Positions 43,000 to 54,685 of a stretch of 64,000 nt of DNA are shown in pieces. The stretch spans positions 6,386,001 through 6,450,000 of the forward strand of contig JAWQUS010000017.1 of the NCBI GenBank assembly GCA_036365455.1. The letters run 5' to 3'. Positions within the stretch are counted from its first letter, which is position 1; each line of letters starts with the position of its first letter. The position numbers and the translations under genes are program-made. Origin of the DNA: Macrosoma leucophasiata. Its lineage: Eukaryota; Arthropoda; Insecta; Lepidoptera; Hedylidae. The notes under the pieces were generated by a model. The model was not told where the DNA came from and made no database searches. It worked only from the letters and a program-made list of their open reading frames with translations.

Positions 43000-44180
43000 C
43001 TCGATAGCACTGCAGTTAATAACTATGTAGTGTATACCGCTTCAACTGCTCACTCGGATTCAATTTAAACTTCTGCTGAGCTAACGCTTCATCGTTATGA
43101 TCTATAGCGAGCATGAAATAACTTCGCAAGTTTTTAAATCAGTACAACTATGGCAATTATTTGAAATTTCGTAATAACAAAGAAAAGACGGTTAATGAGC
43201 TTGCAAGTCCAATTCAATTCAATTCAATTCATTTATTTGCGAAAATGGGTACAATTAATGAAGATCTTATAAAATAAAGATAAGTAGCCACCCAGATTCA
43301 ACCATTAGGCATGCAAATATCAAGTGAAAAATGTAACAATAAATTTAACTCAAAGAATTTATAATTAAAAATTGATGATTAATTTAATTAAGTGGTGATG
43401 TCAAGTAGGTATATTAAATATTTAATAAAGCGTCAATGAGATAAAAACTCTTAAATTAGGTCAATTATAGGTATAACTTTTGGCAATATACAATGTGTCC
43501 CAGGGATAAGTGACCGCCCGGCGTTTTTCGAATATTTGTACAAAATTAAGGATAATTACTCTTAGACAACGTGTAATAAGATTGAATGTACAACCCGAAA
43601 CTAGTTAGTTCAGAATCGATAACTGAATCAATTTCATACATTATCGATATAGGTAATATTTTGTCCCAAAGTCAATTACAATTAAGGAAATCATGGTCAC
43701 CCATTTAGTGAACAGTCAATATTGTGTCTGTATCTTAAGTAATTATAAATTAAATTCTCAATAAATGTATTAAAAAAAGTTTAGTATAGGTACGTATATC
43801 TACCGTTTCAAATGTTCTCATGGATTCAATTTAAACTTGCGCTGAGTTCGCTGCTAACTGCATTGTTATAATTTATAGTCAGTATGAAATAGCTGCAGTT
43901 AATAAGTTATAACGTGCTTAACAACATTTTGGAGTTACAAATGAAATGTTGATTTTGGTGAGAAACCGCTTGTTTGCTGTTTAAGCTTTTTGAAGTGTTT
44001 TCGTTAGCGGCAGCTTGCACTTTTTGATGGGTAAAAAATGTTGAAACTCGCGTCAGGACACGTGACTCTGATCGAAAATGCGTAAGACGGACACGTGACC
44101 GAATTGCGTAGGCCTACTTTTTGGGCCGTGGTGGTGATGGTGGCGGCGGCGATTGAGATAATGGTAGTGCTTACAGGTTA
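43000..44180. other. No gene; LINE-tail-like patch
   Basis: At 43205-43265 a (CAATT)n run joins 'catttatttgcgaaaatggg', resembling a minus-strand LINE 3' end. The remainder is unassigned. The segment 44035-44105 shares 'cgcgtcagg.cacgtga' in inverse orientation with 47700-47725. Confidence 0.35.
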
Positions 44181-44182
44181 TA

Positions 44183-44257
44183 TAATAATAATATTAATGG
44201 CAACCCATTATACGTTGCACTGCTGGGCACAAGTCTCTCTCCTTTTTGGGGGGAGGC
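44183..44257 (-). repeat. 5S-derived SINE, tail fragment
   Basis: Only the (TAA)n tail and last ~60 bp of body remain. Confidence 0.6.
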
Positions 44258-44344
44258 CACACTTACAGGTTATAGTTTTCTTTTAATACCTAGAGTAATA
44301 AGACCATCGATTCGCAACTACCACGTCGTACAACTGTAAAACAA

Positions 44345-44490
44345 ACTAGTTGGGACGTGACGACCCCATTAGTGTTCATCACTCACAAAAAGGAGGATAA
44401 TTCTTCTAGTTCACTCAGTCAAGGCATTCCAATAATGCGGAGTAAATGTGGTCAGTAGCGTCCCGCTATAAAACTACCGGCACTGCGATC
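44345..44490. repeat. Dispersed repeat shared with 29046-29240
   Basis: Second copy of the unclassified repeat; it runs into an RTE-type tail at 44500-44590. Confidence 0.4.
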
Positions 44491-44499
44491 ATGAATCCG

Positions 44500-44590
44500 A
44501 ACGCCAAGTTTGGCGATTATGGCATATCCCACCTTAGAGGAAGCTTTTGTTCAGCAGTGGACGTATTTCGTCTGAAATTATAATGATGAT
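44500..44590 (+). pseudogene. RTE-clade LINE 3' terminus
   Basis: Reads LEEAFVQQWTYFV then a stop and an (ATG)n-like 'ataatgatgat' tail, the standard 3' end of lepidopteran RTE-type LINEs. Confidence 0.55.
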
Positions 44591-44607
44591 ATTTGTACTC
44601 TTAGTGC

Positions 44608-44737
44608 GAGATTCACAGACCGCACTACGACTTTACTTTCGAGTAATGTACGCTTCGAACTGTCAAAACCCATACATTTCTGACACTTCTAAGCGTACTT
44701 TGCTCAAAGTAAAGCCGTAGTGCGGTCTGTGAATCTC
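44608..44737. mobile_element. MITE copy 1 (130 bp)
   Basis: Ends 'gagattcacagaccgcacta' and its inverse. The interior carries 'gtcaaaacccatacattt'. Confidence 0.7.
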
Positions 44738-44748
44738 ATAATTAGAGT

Positions 44749-44893
44749 GAGATTCACAGACCGCACTACGACTTTACTTTGATAACACTACGACTTTACT
44801 ACGACTTTTATTTGATATAAAAAATGTATGGGTTTTGACAGTTCAAAGCGTACTTTGCTCGAAAGTAAAGTCGTAGTGCGGTCTGTGAATCTC
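44749..44893. mobile_element. MITE copy 2 (145 bp)
   Basis: Same termini as copy 1, inverted interior, plus a small internal duplication of 'cactacgactttact'. Only 11 bp separate it from copy 1, and the outer pair of ends shows a longer match ('ttagtgcgagattc' / 'gaatctcgccctta'). Confidence 0.7.
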
Positions 44894-45150
44894 GCCCTTA
44901 ATGACATGCTTCGGTGTTGTAACATGTGAAAACACTCCAAAATATTAATATATAAAATACCAACTCCAAACATAAGTCCATTTCACAATGTTGCCAGCGC
45001 ATTAATAAATCATTGTAGATACCTAAAACAGTACATTGGAGAGAGTCATAATAAAGAATTACTTACCGCAGAATCCCGCGGGTGCCGGCGAGTTCATCTC
45101 TGATATACACATTTACGCTCGAAGATACAACCGCGGACAGGTGAATTGCA

Positions 45151-45424
45151 GACTTTTTTTTATGCAATTAAAGTGGCAAACAAGCATGCAGTTCACATTG
45201 ATGTTAATGATGATGTTAAGTGATGACTGCAGCCTATAGATACCCACACAATGACCAGAGGTCAAAATGCAGATGCGCTGCCGCGCCTGAGGCATTAGGT
45301 GTTATGCCTCTGTGCCGGAAATTACAGGGCCCTACATAACCACCTGACCGGAATATGCTGAACACTACCATTTAGCGGCAAATATATTAAATATATGGTA
45401 GAGCTCCATCCTCTCTACCACCAG
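45151..45424 (-). repeat. Family A repeat with local duplication
   Basis: Near complete. It has a duplicated 'atgttaatgatg' near 45200 and a shortened head. Confidence 0.6.
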
Positions 45425-45429
45425 TCTTA

Positions 45430-46105
45430 AACTTGCGATTCTCCCTCTATCTTTCTGTCTCTGTTTATCCGTCCATATATCACAGCCACTTTACACCGAA
45501 ACTATTATAACTACAAACTTGAAACTCGGTAACTAGATTAAAAACCCGATAAATTGTCATTGTACAAGATATTCGAATAACGAACGAATAATAATTAACG
45601 AATTTAAGGTGAATAAATTATGGCCTATAACCTGGAACAAATTTGTGAAAAGTCACCGTCGTTTAGGGCAGTGGAGTAAATAATCGTATTTATTTACAAG
45701 AAGGAAGTTGCGACGGAGTTAGTTTAACTCAATCAGCTTAATTCTGAGCTCTTCGCTTCCACCTCCTGTGTACTGAAGTTTAATAGGTTTTCCAAACAAG
45801 ATTTAACTAGCTTTAACATGTTTCAACCATTTGAAGATGGGCATATACGAGTAGAAACCTCAAGGGAATGTAGAATTTCAAGTAGGTTTTTTTTAATATT
45901 GCATTGCGTATTAATAACAGTTTTTAAGGCTACCTACTTTTTAATTGGTCTTTGTCGATAACAAAATCTGTTAATACATTAATATTTGATGGGTGAAACA
46001 CCAAACTTACCTCTCATTTTGACAGAGATATAGATATAGAGTAGGTACTTAATGAAATGGCGTTTTGCAAACTCCCTAATTGAAGTATCATAAAAAAACC
46101 GGTCA
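45430..46105. other. No gene recognised
   Basis: AT-rich unassigned DNA. Confidence 0.35.
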
Positions 46106-46109
46106 AATG

Positions 46110-47043
46110 CGTGTCGGGCCACGCGCATTGTAGGATTCCGTAGTTATTAGGTTTGCATAATGTAATGAAAAAAAATTATAAATATTTTATATGGAGTTGT
46201 TCACAATTTTCGAGTGAAATACATTTGGTCGACTATTATTCGCAAACTTGTAAAGCTAACTTAAGTGTGACAGTTTTCCTTTTCATTTCGTTATAATAAT
46301 ATGCAGCTACTATTGCCGTAACGTTTGAATTTATTACAACAACCGTTTAGTTAAAAGAGGAGGGGACACTTGAGTCTAACGAAAATTGGCACCTTAAAGC
46401 ATAGTAAGTCACAAACCGTTAACTAAATCGAAAAATGATAATTGCACACCTCTATCGTTTTATGAAAGACCCATCCAACGATATCCCACACTATACATAA
46501 AACAAAATTTTTAAATAATTCGCGCGTTATTTTTCGGGGTGACACCCAAAATAAAAAAAATCATGTTTTTATTCTACCACTTTGTCGGCGTAATAAATAT
46601 GTATATTTGTGCCACATTTCAAGTCTCTAGTACTAAAAGCTGTTGCGCTAAACCGCAGACGGACAGACATACAGACAGACGGACATGGCGAAACTATAAG
46701 GGTTCCTTGTTTAACCTCGGTAGCCTACTGGTAGCAGGCCACTACTACTACGCTGAGGTCCTGGGTTCGATTCCCGGGTAGGGGGTTATCAGAGATAATG
46801 GTGTGAAGTCCTTTATCTCTGGTTCTATTGGGATTTTCTCATTTTCTGGCCATTTCCCAGTACCTCGAAGTTTGGCAATGTGCCCGGTGATGTCAACAGG
46901 CTCGCCACCTGTTATATGGGCCAAAACGTAATCGGCGAATCGTGGGTGTTATCATGTGTGCTTAAATGCATGCATTTACCTCTGCCTACCCCTTCGGGGA
47001 TTACAGGTATGAAGCTACGTTCCTTGTTTACTACGGAACCCTG
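46110..47043 (+). repeat. 'ggttccgta' family repeat interrupted by a SINE
   Basis: Colinear with 23381-24005 from 'aaaccggtcaaatgcgtgt' to 'ctacggaaccctgaaaa', except for the SINE at 46714-47019. Confidence 0.65.
46714..47019 (+). mobile_element. tRNA-derived SINE with perfect 11-bp TSD
   Basis: Flanked by 'ttccttgttta' at 46703-46713 and 47020-47030. Box A-like 'tagcctactgg' and box B-like 'gggttcgattcccggg' are both intact, so this is the least decayed copy here. Confidence 0.9.
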
Positions 47044-47149
47044 AAAACATACTTATGAACGATATCAAATATATTATTAAAATCCGTGTGATGAGAAAAT
47101 AGCAAATTAAAAGCTTGTGAAAAAAGTCACAATTCACACAAGTAAATAA

Positions 47150-47365
47150 AAGGGTCGGCATCAAAAACTGTCGGCCCATTTCACACCATTCAAGCCGGAT
47201 TAGCGTTTCAAAACTAGTCTCCAATCAACACGGATTAAGATTCGATATTAAAATGGAAAATAAACAGGCGCCAGTGACACTACACACGTCCTCAATGCAG
47301 GGTAGGGGTCAGAAAATATCGCGTACGTGGAGAGATTACGTTTGGGAAATTATAATGACAGTTTT
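47150..47365 (+). repeat. Duplicated segment, copy 1
   Basis: About 215 bp shared with 47815-48025. Both start 'gtcggcatcaaaaactgtcg' and both translate in the same frame as VGIKNCRPIS and further RFDIK, HTSSMQG. A 1-nt difference near 47308 shifts this copy. No known family recognised. Confidence 0.5.
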
Positions 47366-47814
47366 TGGATCTGTATGACTGTGCTTGTTCTATTTTATAA
47401 ATATGCTAGCTGACCACAAAAACGTCGTTATTCCATACCATAAATGTTGAAGCCATTGACGCAAAAAAAATACAGGCAACCACCGTTGTTGTGAGCAACG
47501 CGTTTGAATTAAATTTATTTCTATACGTGCCATTTTTCGAGACAACTTCTAAGATATTCATTTGAATTAGGTACATAGTACAGTACGTATTAATAATGTG
47601 CATGAAATGTTTAAGTTTGAAAGAAGCGGTAGAAAAAGAGGACACTTCCCCTCCTACGCCGCGTCTACTCTCCCTCCGTCATACGAAATTTCGATCAGGT
47701 CACGTGCCCTGACGCGAATTCATCTATTTTACCCATTACAAAAAGGGCACAATGCAGCTAATAAAGTTATCACTTAATGAAACATCAAGCAAGTTTTCAA
47801 AGCTTACAAGTAAA

Positions 47815-48025
47815 CAGCAGAGTCGGCATCAAAAACTGTCGGCCCATTTCACAGCATTCAAGCCGGCTTAGCGTTTCGAAACTAGTCTGCAATCAGTACG
47901 GATCGAGATTCGATATTAAAAGGGAAAATAAACTGGTGCCAGCGAAATTACACACGTCCTCAATGCAGGGTTGGAGCAGAAAATATCGCGTACGTGGAGA
48001 GATTTCGTTTGGGAAATTATAGTAG
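47815..48025 (+). repeat. Duplicated segment, copy 2
   Basis: Contains an 81-codon frame (47777-48022) that spans the shared block. Whether it was ever coding is unclear. Confidence 0.5.
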
Positions 48026-48420
48026 GTAACACTTTTTCTTTGCAGTCTTGTGAATTTTTTCCACATCCACTTTTTATTGGTGAAAAACTATAAAATACTT
48101 CATATTTTATTTCATACAATTTATTTATAGCAAAGGTTAGCCCTGTATTGTAGTAAGAGTTGTTCATAATATTGAATCCATGTCGTTAAAGTTGTTCATA
48201 GTCTGTTTACCTATAGTACCTGTTTTTAATGGTTTGGGAAAAAGTCTTTTCGCATTATAGTATGTACGAACTTGTAATAAAATCTCTTTGGCTGTAGTAT
48301 TTGTATCTGGCTGGTTTTGGTATCATTGAAAGTTAAAATTTTAAAGTCGGTACGAAAAGCGGCCAAAGCGGCGATGGGGACCGCCACCTGTCACGCCGGG
48401 CCTCACGAATTTGTGAAAAG

Positions 48421-50949
48421 ATGAATGAGTTGACGAACGTAATGAGTGTGAGACGCCTGGATGTTTTGTGTGTAACAGAGACTAAACGAAAGGGCTGCGA
48501 GGTCGAAGATCTCCCGGGTGGCGCGATGGCTCTGTGGGCAGGTGTGCAACAGAGCGATCATGCCAGCGCGGGGGTGGGCGTCCTTCTGTCTTCTCGTTTA
48601 GTCACTGGAGTGAAAGATTATGGTTTGGTGAACCCGAGACTAATCTGGGTCCGAATTAAATTGGGCGTCACTAGGGTGTTTTTGGTAGCAGCTTATGCAC
48701 CGGTTAGCTCAGCGACGACCCAAGACCTGGAGAAGTTTTGGGAATCTACAAGGGAAGTTCTCGATATGGTTGAAGCTAATGAAAGGGTAATTTTGTGTGG
48801 TGATTTGAATGGCTGGGTCGGGACCAGGCGGCCAGGATACGAGGCCGTTCTAGGTCCATATGGTGATAGAAGAGTAAATGATGCTGGTAAGCTGATACTT
48901 GACTTATGCTTGGAACGAAGTCTCCTTGTGTCTAACACAGAATTCCGTCATAAGGACATTCACACGTATACATGGAGGAGGAATGAACAAAAAAGTATGA
49001 TTGATTTGATCATGGTTGATAGTCGTCTTCGGAAGAGCCTGATGGACACTAGAGCCTACAGAGGTCCCACTCTTGATACAGATCACTACTTGGTAATAAG
49101 CCGGTTTAGGGGTCTGTTCAAGAAATGGCGACATTGGCGTGTCCGTGTGCCTTTCGGGGGACTTGAAAGAATCAAGAGTGAAAAGTTACAAGACATTAGT
49201 GCAAGGAGAGTGTATGAACGTCAAGTCCGTGAAAAGTTAGACAAGGTTTGTCTTACGGACTTGGACGTGGATGAATGTTGGCAAGTTATGAAAGATAGTA
49301 TGGTGGAAGTTGCGAAAGAAGTATGTGGTTATGCAAAGATACGCAAATCCTTGAAAGGGGATGCGTGGTGGGACAAGGAGGTGCAAGACTCCGTTGAAAG
49401 AAAGAAGAAAGCATGGCTGGATTATGTAGCATCTTTGCAAATGAATAATGGTATGAGAGATGAGAAGAGAGAAATTTACCGTCGGCTCAAGAATGACACC
49501 AAGATTTTAGTGAATGAAAAGCGTGAGAGAGATAAAGTGGAAGCTGATGAGAGACTGGCGAAGAGCTTTGAGACTAACATCAAACTCTATTGGAGGGAGG
49601 TGAAAAAGTCTAGAAGCTCTTCTCCAGTTTCTGGAATGAATAGAATAAAATCTAAGTTGGGTGACATTCTTGAGAACACGCAAGATGTGTTAAAACGATG
49701 GAGCGAGTATTATGGGGAAATGTATGATTATGCTCACAACCCTGACGCTGGAGTTGCTGACTTGACGGTGCCGGCTTGTGAGGATATAACAATAGATGAG
49801 ATTGTAAGGGCGATACGAAGTTTGAAATGTGGTAAGGCTGCGGGTATTGATCAGGTTTCTGCCGAAATGATCAAATATGGTGGTGCTGCCCTTTGGGATT
49901 CTTTCTGGGTGTTGTGCAACCTTTGCTGGAGGTCCGGAAGAATCCCAAAGGATTGGCGGTGTGCGGTCATCGTGCCTTTGTATAAAGGCAAGGGTTCACG
50001 TATGGACTGCACCAGCTATCGAGCGATCAGTTTGATCAGTTTGGCAGCTAAAGTGTATGGGAAAGTCTTAGAAAGAAGAATAAAAGAGAAGTCCGACGGG
50101 TTGTTGTGGGATGCACAGGGTGGTTTCAGATCTGGAAGAGGATGTATGGATCAAGTTTTCTCCCTCCGCAACATCGTAGAGAAGCATCTGGCTGTGAGCC
50201 AGAAGGTTTTCTGCGGTTTTGTGGATTTGGAGAAGGCGTTTGATAGGGTATTACGAAAGGAGCTGTGGGACATTTTGCCAGAGTATGGTATTGATGGCAG
50301 TCTGCTCCGTGCAATACAGTCCACGTATGTGGGCTGTCAAGCATGTGTGCGGGTAGATGGTAACATGTCACCCTGGTTTGATGTTAACATCGGTGTCAAA
50401 CAGGGTTGCGTGCTTTCGTCTAGGCTGTTTATTATATATCTGGACAAATGCCTCCAGAGGGTGAAGTTGATGGATGTGGGAGTGCGTATGGGTGACTTAG
50501 TGGTGAACTGTCTGCTTTACGCAGATGATGCGGTAATTGTTAGCTCTACACCATCTGGGCTACAAGCACTAGTCACAGTCATGAAAGAGGATTGTATGGA
50601 GAAAGGCTTACAATTGAATGTGGATAAAACTAAAGTATTAGTATTTGAAAGAGATGAACAGAGAACAAATGCAAGGGTAGTAGTAGATGATGCAGTGTTA
50701 GAACAGGTTGATGAAATTGTATATCTTGGATGTGCTTTTAGCAAGGATGGTAGGTACACCACTGACATAGAAAGAAGAGTGCTTGCTGGGAATTATGTGA
50801 ATGGAGCGTTGGGTAAGCTGCTAGAATCTAAACATCTCAGCCAGCGGGCTCGACTAGCCGTACATAATGCTGTACTTACTCCAACGCTTTTATATGGAAG
50901 CGAGAGCTGGGTATGCAGGAAAGAGCATGAATGTCGAATGAGCGAATGA
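48421..50949 (+). pseudogene. RTE-type ORF2: endonuclease and reverse transcriptase, truncated
   Basis: 842 open codons. Endonuclease: CVTETK with Glu20, CGDLNGW with Asp128, IDLIMVD and TDHYLV (Asp221/His222); the first catalytic Asn, normally ~15 residues before the first Met here, is lost. Reverse transcriptase: VIVPLYKGKG, FVDLEKAFD (Asp602), GVKQGCVLS and YADD (Asp702-703). After WVCRKEHECR the frame ends at 50949, while the proper C-terminus continues in another frame from ~50931 (MTKQIYNANVDG, GRPRLTYHDQIG). Comparable ORFs have ~70 extra residues between these points, so an internal deletion caused the frame change. Codons are far less AT-rich than in the LINE at 34678. Confidence 0.85.
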
Positions 50950-51182
50950 CTAAACAGATATACAATGCGAATGTGGATGGTTGCAGAGGCCCAGGAAGAC
51001 CAAGGCTGACCTACCATGACCAAATAGGTCGAGTTCTGTCTGATGGTGGGGTCAAAAGTCTTAGGAATCGGCGTGCATGTATGAAGAGAATGATGAAGGT
51101 AGACGAGGCACGAGAGGTTTGTCAGAACCGGGATGTCTGGCGCTCTACACTCTCTGCCTACCCCGTTAGGGACCTGGCGTGA
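50931..51182 (+). pseudogene. RTE ORF2 C-terminal tail in shifted frame
   Basis: Continues the protein above: RMTKQIYNANVDGCRGPGRP, then KRMMKVDEAREVCQ and WRSTLSAYPVRDLA before the stop at 51180-51182. The overlap with the main frame is the deletion scar. Confidence 0.8.
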
Positions 51183-51186
51183 AGAT

Positions 51187-52036
51187 ACATAAAAATGCAC
51201 CTCGCTCTGGTCGCCCTATTACGGATAAAATGGATGCCATTTTTGAAAAAGTGGAGCAAGATCGACATATCAGTAGTTACGACGTAGCTGAAGTACTAAG
51301 AATTGATCACAAAACAGTTTTGGCGCATTTGAAAAAAGCTGGGTACAAAAAAAGCTCGATATTTGGGTACCTCACGAGCTCACTGAAAAAAACCTAAGGA
51401 ACGGTTCACGGTACTCATTTGTGATTCTTTATTACGACGTAATGAAACCGAATCATTTTTGAAGAAGCTGATAACTGGTGATGAAAAGTGGATCACGTAC
51501 GACAAGAACGTGCGAAAAAGGTCGTGGTCAAAGGCCGGTCAGGCTTCACAGACTGTAGCGAAACCCGGGTTAACTCGCAATAAGCTGATGTTGTGTGTGT
51601 GGTGGGATTGGAAGGGCATTATTCATTATGAGCTTTTACCACCAGGCAGGACTATCGATTCTGAACTCTACTGCGAACAACTGATGAGATTAAAGCAAGA
51701 AGTTGAGAGAAAGCGGCCGGAATTGATCAACAGAAGGGGTGTGGTGTTTCATCATGATAACGCTAGACCTCACACATCTATATCCACTCAGCAAAAATTA
51801 AGAGAGTTTGGCTGGGAGGTGTTAATGCATCCGCCGTATAGTCCTGACCTTGCATCTTCAGATTTCCACCTGTTTCGGTCTCTTCAGAATTTTTTATGCA
51901 ATGTTACGAGAGGACTGCTAAATCCACTTGTCGCGGTATTTTGATGAGAAGTCCCAAAATTTTTATAGCAATGGGATCATGTCCCTACCTACAAGATGGC
52001 AAAAGGTTATCGAACAAAATGGTACATACATACTAT
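51187..52036 (+). pseudogene. Mariner transposase downstream of the RTE insertion
   Basis: Resumes at APRSGRPITDKMDAIF, reads through the second helix-turn-helix, loses frame near 51350-51400 (KSSIFGYLT is out of frame), and is open again from MKKLITGDEKW (51459) to 51944 with HHDNARPH and YSPDLASSD. A short deletion near 51905 shifts the C-terminal end. All three catalytic Asp are present in the sequence but not in one frame. Confidence 0.85.
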
Positions 52037-52119
52037 AGTTAAATTTAAATAAACTATATTAAAAAATGTTTTGAATTATCTTAAAAAATGCGAAGAAACT
52101 TTTCCCCCAACCTAATATA

Positions 52120-52720
52120 ATATGACCGCATCACAAATTGAATCAGCAGACTTAAGTACAATTCATATAGGTGTGATTTTTTAAAAATAACTGAAATTAA
52201 ACAACATAATTATCTCCTTGAAATATCCTTGGCTCAAAGTATTTACAAGAATCTGTACGAGTCTTATAACCGACACGAGTGTTGGCTTTCAGTACGGTGA
52301 CAATTTTAAAGAACTATTCTCACTTCCTTTGCGGCCTACTTAGTTTCAAAACCATAAGTAAATACTAATTTATTCTTATGTGTATATAATAAAGTATCGG
52401 GATCATACAGGATGAAAACCAAAGATAAAAGGTTTGCGGAGCAAAAATAATCATTTAATTACTTATTTATACCATTGAACTATATCTACTAAAATACTAG
52501 ACCGGACATTCCCTTTGGTTGCGCACGTCCAGTCTGCAAAAGTCAATTTACCACACTTTTACATAATTAGGTACATATCGACAGATCTATATCGTCGAAA
52601 CGTCTCCAACACAAACTTAAAAAATTGCAAGAAATGCAATCTGATATTAAAGGAATATCAAATACGGAACCCTAAAAAGAACATTTTACCCGTCAAGTCA
52701 CTAGAAAAATATGGCAATTT
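52120..52720. other. No gene recognised
   Basis: AT-rich unassigned stretch following the mariner end. Confidence 0.35.
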
Positions 52721-52726
52721 AATTGT

Positions 52727-52795
52727 TTTTTTATTATTTCGCATTAACACATGCTTGTGAAATATATTTTATTTTAAAGAAAAATGGAAAGAAAA
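52727..52795 (-). repeat. tRNA-like SINE tail, inverted relative to 52885
   Basis: Tail without head; with 52885-52990 it forms a partly deleted head-to-head pair. Confidence 0.6.
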
Positions 52796-52884
52796 CTTTA
52801 AAAAACTTTATTTCCTTGCTTTATGGTAGCAGTAGCGCCATCTATTGCCAACCATGCTAGTTAGGATTTGACAAATCGGGCAGG

Positions 52885-52990
52885 ACTTCAGTAGCTCAAT
52901 TGGAAGAGCGGCTGGACTAGATTCCAAGTAGGCCGCGAGTTCGAGCCTCGCCTGAAGACAATTTTTTTTTTCCATTTTCTTTAAAATAAA
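52885..52990 (+). repeat. tRNA-like SINE copy
   Basis: tRNA-like unit 52885-52958 (acceptor 'acttcag/ctgaaga') preceded by 'atttgacaaatcgggcagg' as at 42219 and 63420. Truncated tail. Confidence 0.6.
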
Positions 52991-53161
52991 ATATGGCAAT
53001 TTATTTCAATTGTGTCTCCGCAAATATTGTCCTTCTGATCTGTGAGAGATCGATAAGCAATAATTTTACGATAAAACTAACTATTTAAATGTACTAAGGC
53101 ATGTTGGCGCCATAATTTACTCGTAACATGTGGAAAATAGATTAAATAATAATGTTACATA

Positions 53162-54127
53162 CTAGCTGTGCCCGCGACTTCGTCTACGTGAGAAAAAGTA
53201 TGACTGTTCAGTATCTACCCGGACGAAGTCGTGGGCGCAGCTAGTATAAAAGTAGCGTAAGTTACTCCTTATTACATCAGCTATCTGCCAGTGAAAGTCC
53301 CGCCTAAATCGGAGACACTCAAATTCTATGTATTAGTATGTAGTTATGTATGTATGTATGTATGTTTGTATGGAGATAAAAGTAGCTCAAGTTACTCCTT
53401 ATTATATTAGCTATCTGCCAGTGAAAAGCCCGTCAAAATCGGAGGCACTCAAATTTCATGTATTTGTATGTAGTTATGTATGTACGTATGTATGTATCGT
53501 TGTATGGAGATAAAAGTAGCTCAAGTTACTCCTTATTATATTAGCTATCTGCCAGTGAAAATCCCGTCAAAATCGGAGACACTCAAATTCTGTTTATTTG
53601 TATGTAGGGTTGTATGAAGATAAAAGTAGCCTTAGTTACTCCTTATCACATCAGCTATCTGGCAGTGAAAGTCCTGTCAAAGTCCAAGACACTCCAATTC
53701 TTCTCATTTGTATGTAGGTATGTATGTCTGTATGTATGGATGTATGGAGATAAAAGTAGCCTAAGTTACTCCTTGTTACATCAGCTACCTACCCGCGGAA
53801 GTCCCGTCAAAGTCGGATACACTCCAATTCTACTTATTTGTATGTATGTAGGTATGTATGTATGTATGGATGTATGGAGATAAAAGTAGCCTAAGTTACT
53901 TCTTATCACATCAGTTATCTGCCAGTGAAAGTCCCGTCAAAATCGGTCAAGCCGTTCCCAAGACTAGCCCCGCCAAACAGACAGACAGACAAGCAGATAG
54001 ACAAAAATTGTAAAAAATGTTGTTTTGGTATATGTACCGTGTATACATACATATGCGTTTAGTAAAAAGCGGTTATTTTAATTTAACAAACAGACACTCC
54101 AATTTTATTTATTTGTATGTATATAGA
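53162..54127 (-). mobile_element. Helitron (966 bp) with internal tandem repeats
   Basis: CTAG at 53162-53165 after A53161; minus-strand TC at 54126-54127, T54128. It is three times longer than its relative at 21719-22038 because a ~140-bp internal unit is repeated. Confidence 0.65.
53255..53950. repeat. Tandem array, ~5-6 units of ~110-150 bp
   Basis: Each unit has 'agttactcctt', 'agctatctgccagtgaaa', 'cccgtcaaaatcgg' and a variable (TATG)n stretch. Unit length varies through the TATG run. Not CRISPR: units are long, diverged and without regular spacers. Confidence 0.85.
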
Positions 54128-54685
54128 TTTATTATGGAAGCTACAATACAGCATAAGATCTAAAAATTCTGAAAATTTTAAGCGTCTACATTATAGCGAT
54201 AACAGAAATACATACCTAATTTGTGAAAATATTGGCTTTCTAGCTATCACTATTTATGAGATACAGCCTGGTGACAGACAGACGGACGTACGGACAGACA
54301 GACAGTGGAGGATTAGTTAACCGTAGGGTCCGTTTTTACCTATTAGGTACGAAACTCCCTAAAAGATAGAACTAAGGTACAGAATAGCTTAAAAATATTC
54401 GATATGGTTGTGTCGTATAGGCACAATAAGTCAAAGTTCCTGTATTCCTATCTTTATCTATGATCAAATAATGTCTCATCTGTTTTGACATGGTTCTTTA
54501 AATTGACATAACTTTTTTATTTCTGAACTGATTCACATGAAACAAACACTAAATGTTAAGTGAAACTTAACTAGGTATTAAAACATTTTATTATTGTTAC
54601 TAGAACTCCAAGTAGTAGTAAATTAGTAACATTGTTTTCTTTCCAAAATCAGCTTCAAGTCACTCAAGTGTAAACATAACTTTAT

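Larger units (their letters stand above)
48345..51189 (+). mobile_element. RTE-clade LINE inserted in mariner
   Basis: Extends from the mariner junction to 'cctggcgtgaagatac'. The first ~75 bp precede the open frame and the N-terminal strand of the endonuclease is missing, so the copy is 5'-truncated. The 3' UTR is very short, as is usual for RTE. Confidence 0.7.
48226..52115 (+). mobile_element. Mariner split by an RTE-type LINE
   Basis: The left mariner end (degenerate TIR near 48226, 'gggaaaaagtcttttcgc') and ~110 bp of its 5' UTR run to ~48344; mariner resumes at ~51190 within the transposase and ends with 'ccccaacctaa' at 52115, then 'ta'. About 240 bp of mariner (UTR end plus codons ~1-55) are missing at the junction. 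Confidence 0.8.

Noticed and set aside
48693..50768. Minus-strand frames within the RTE LINE
   Set aside because: Antisense shadows of the RTE ORF2.
53255..53950. CRISPR-like array
   Set aside because: Units are ~110-150 bp, diverged, without spacers, in a eukaryotic Helitron.
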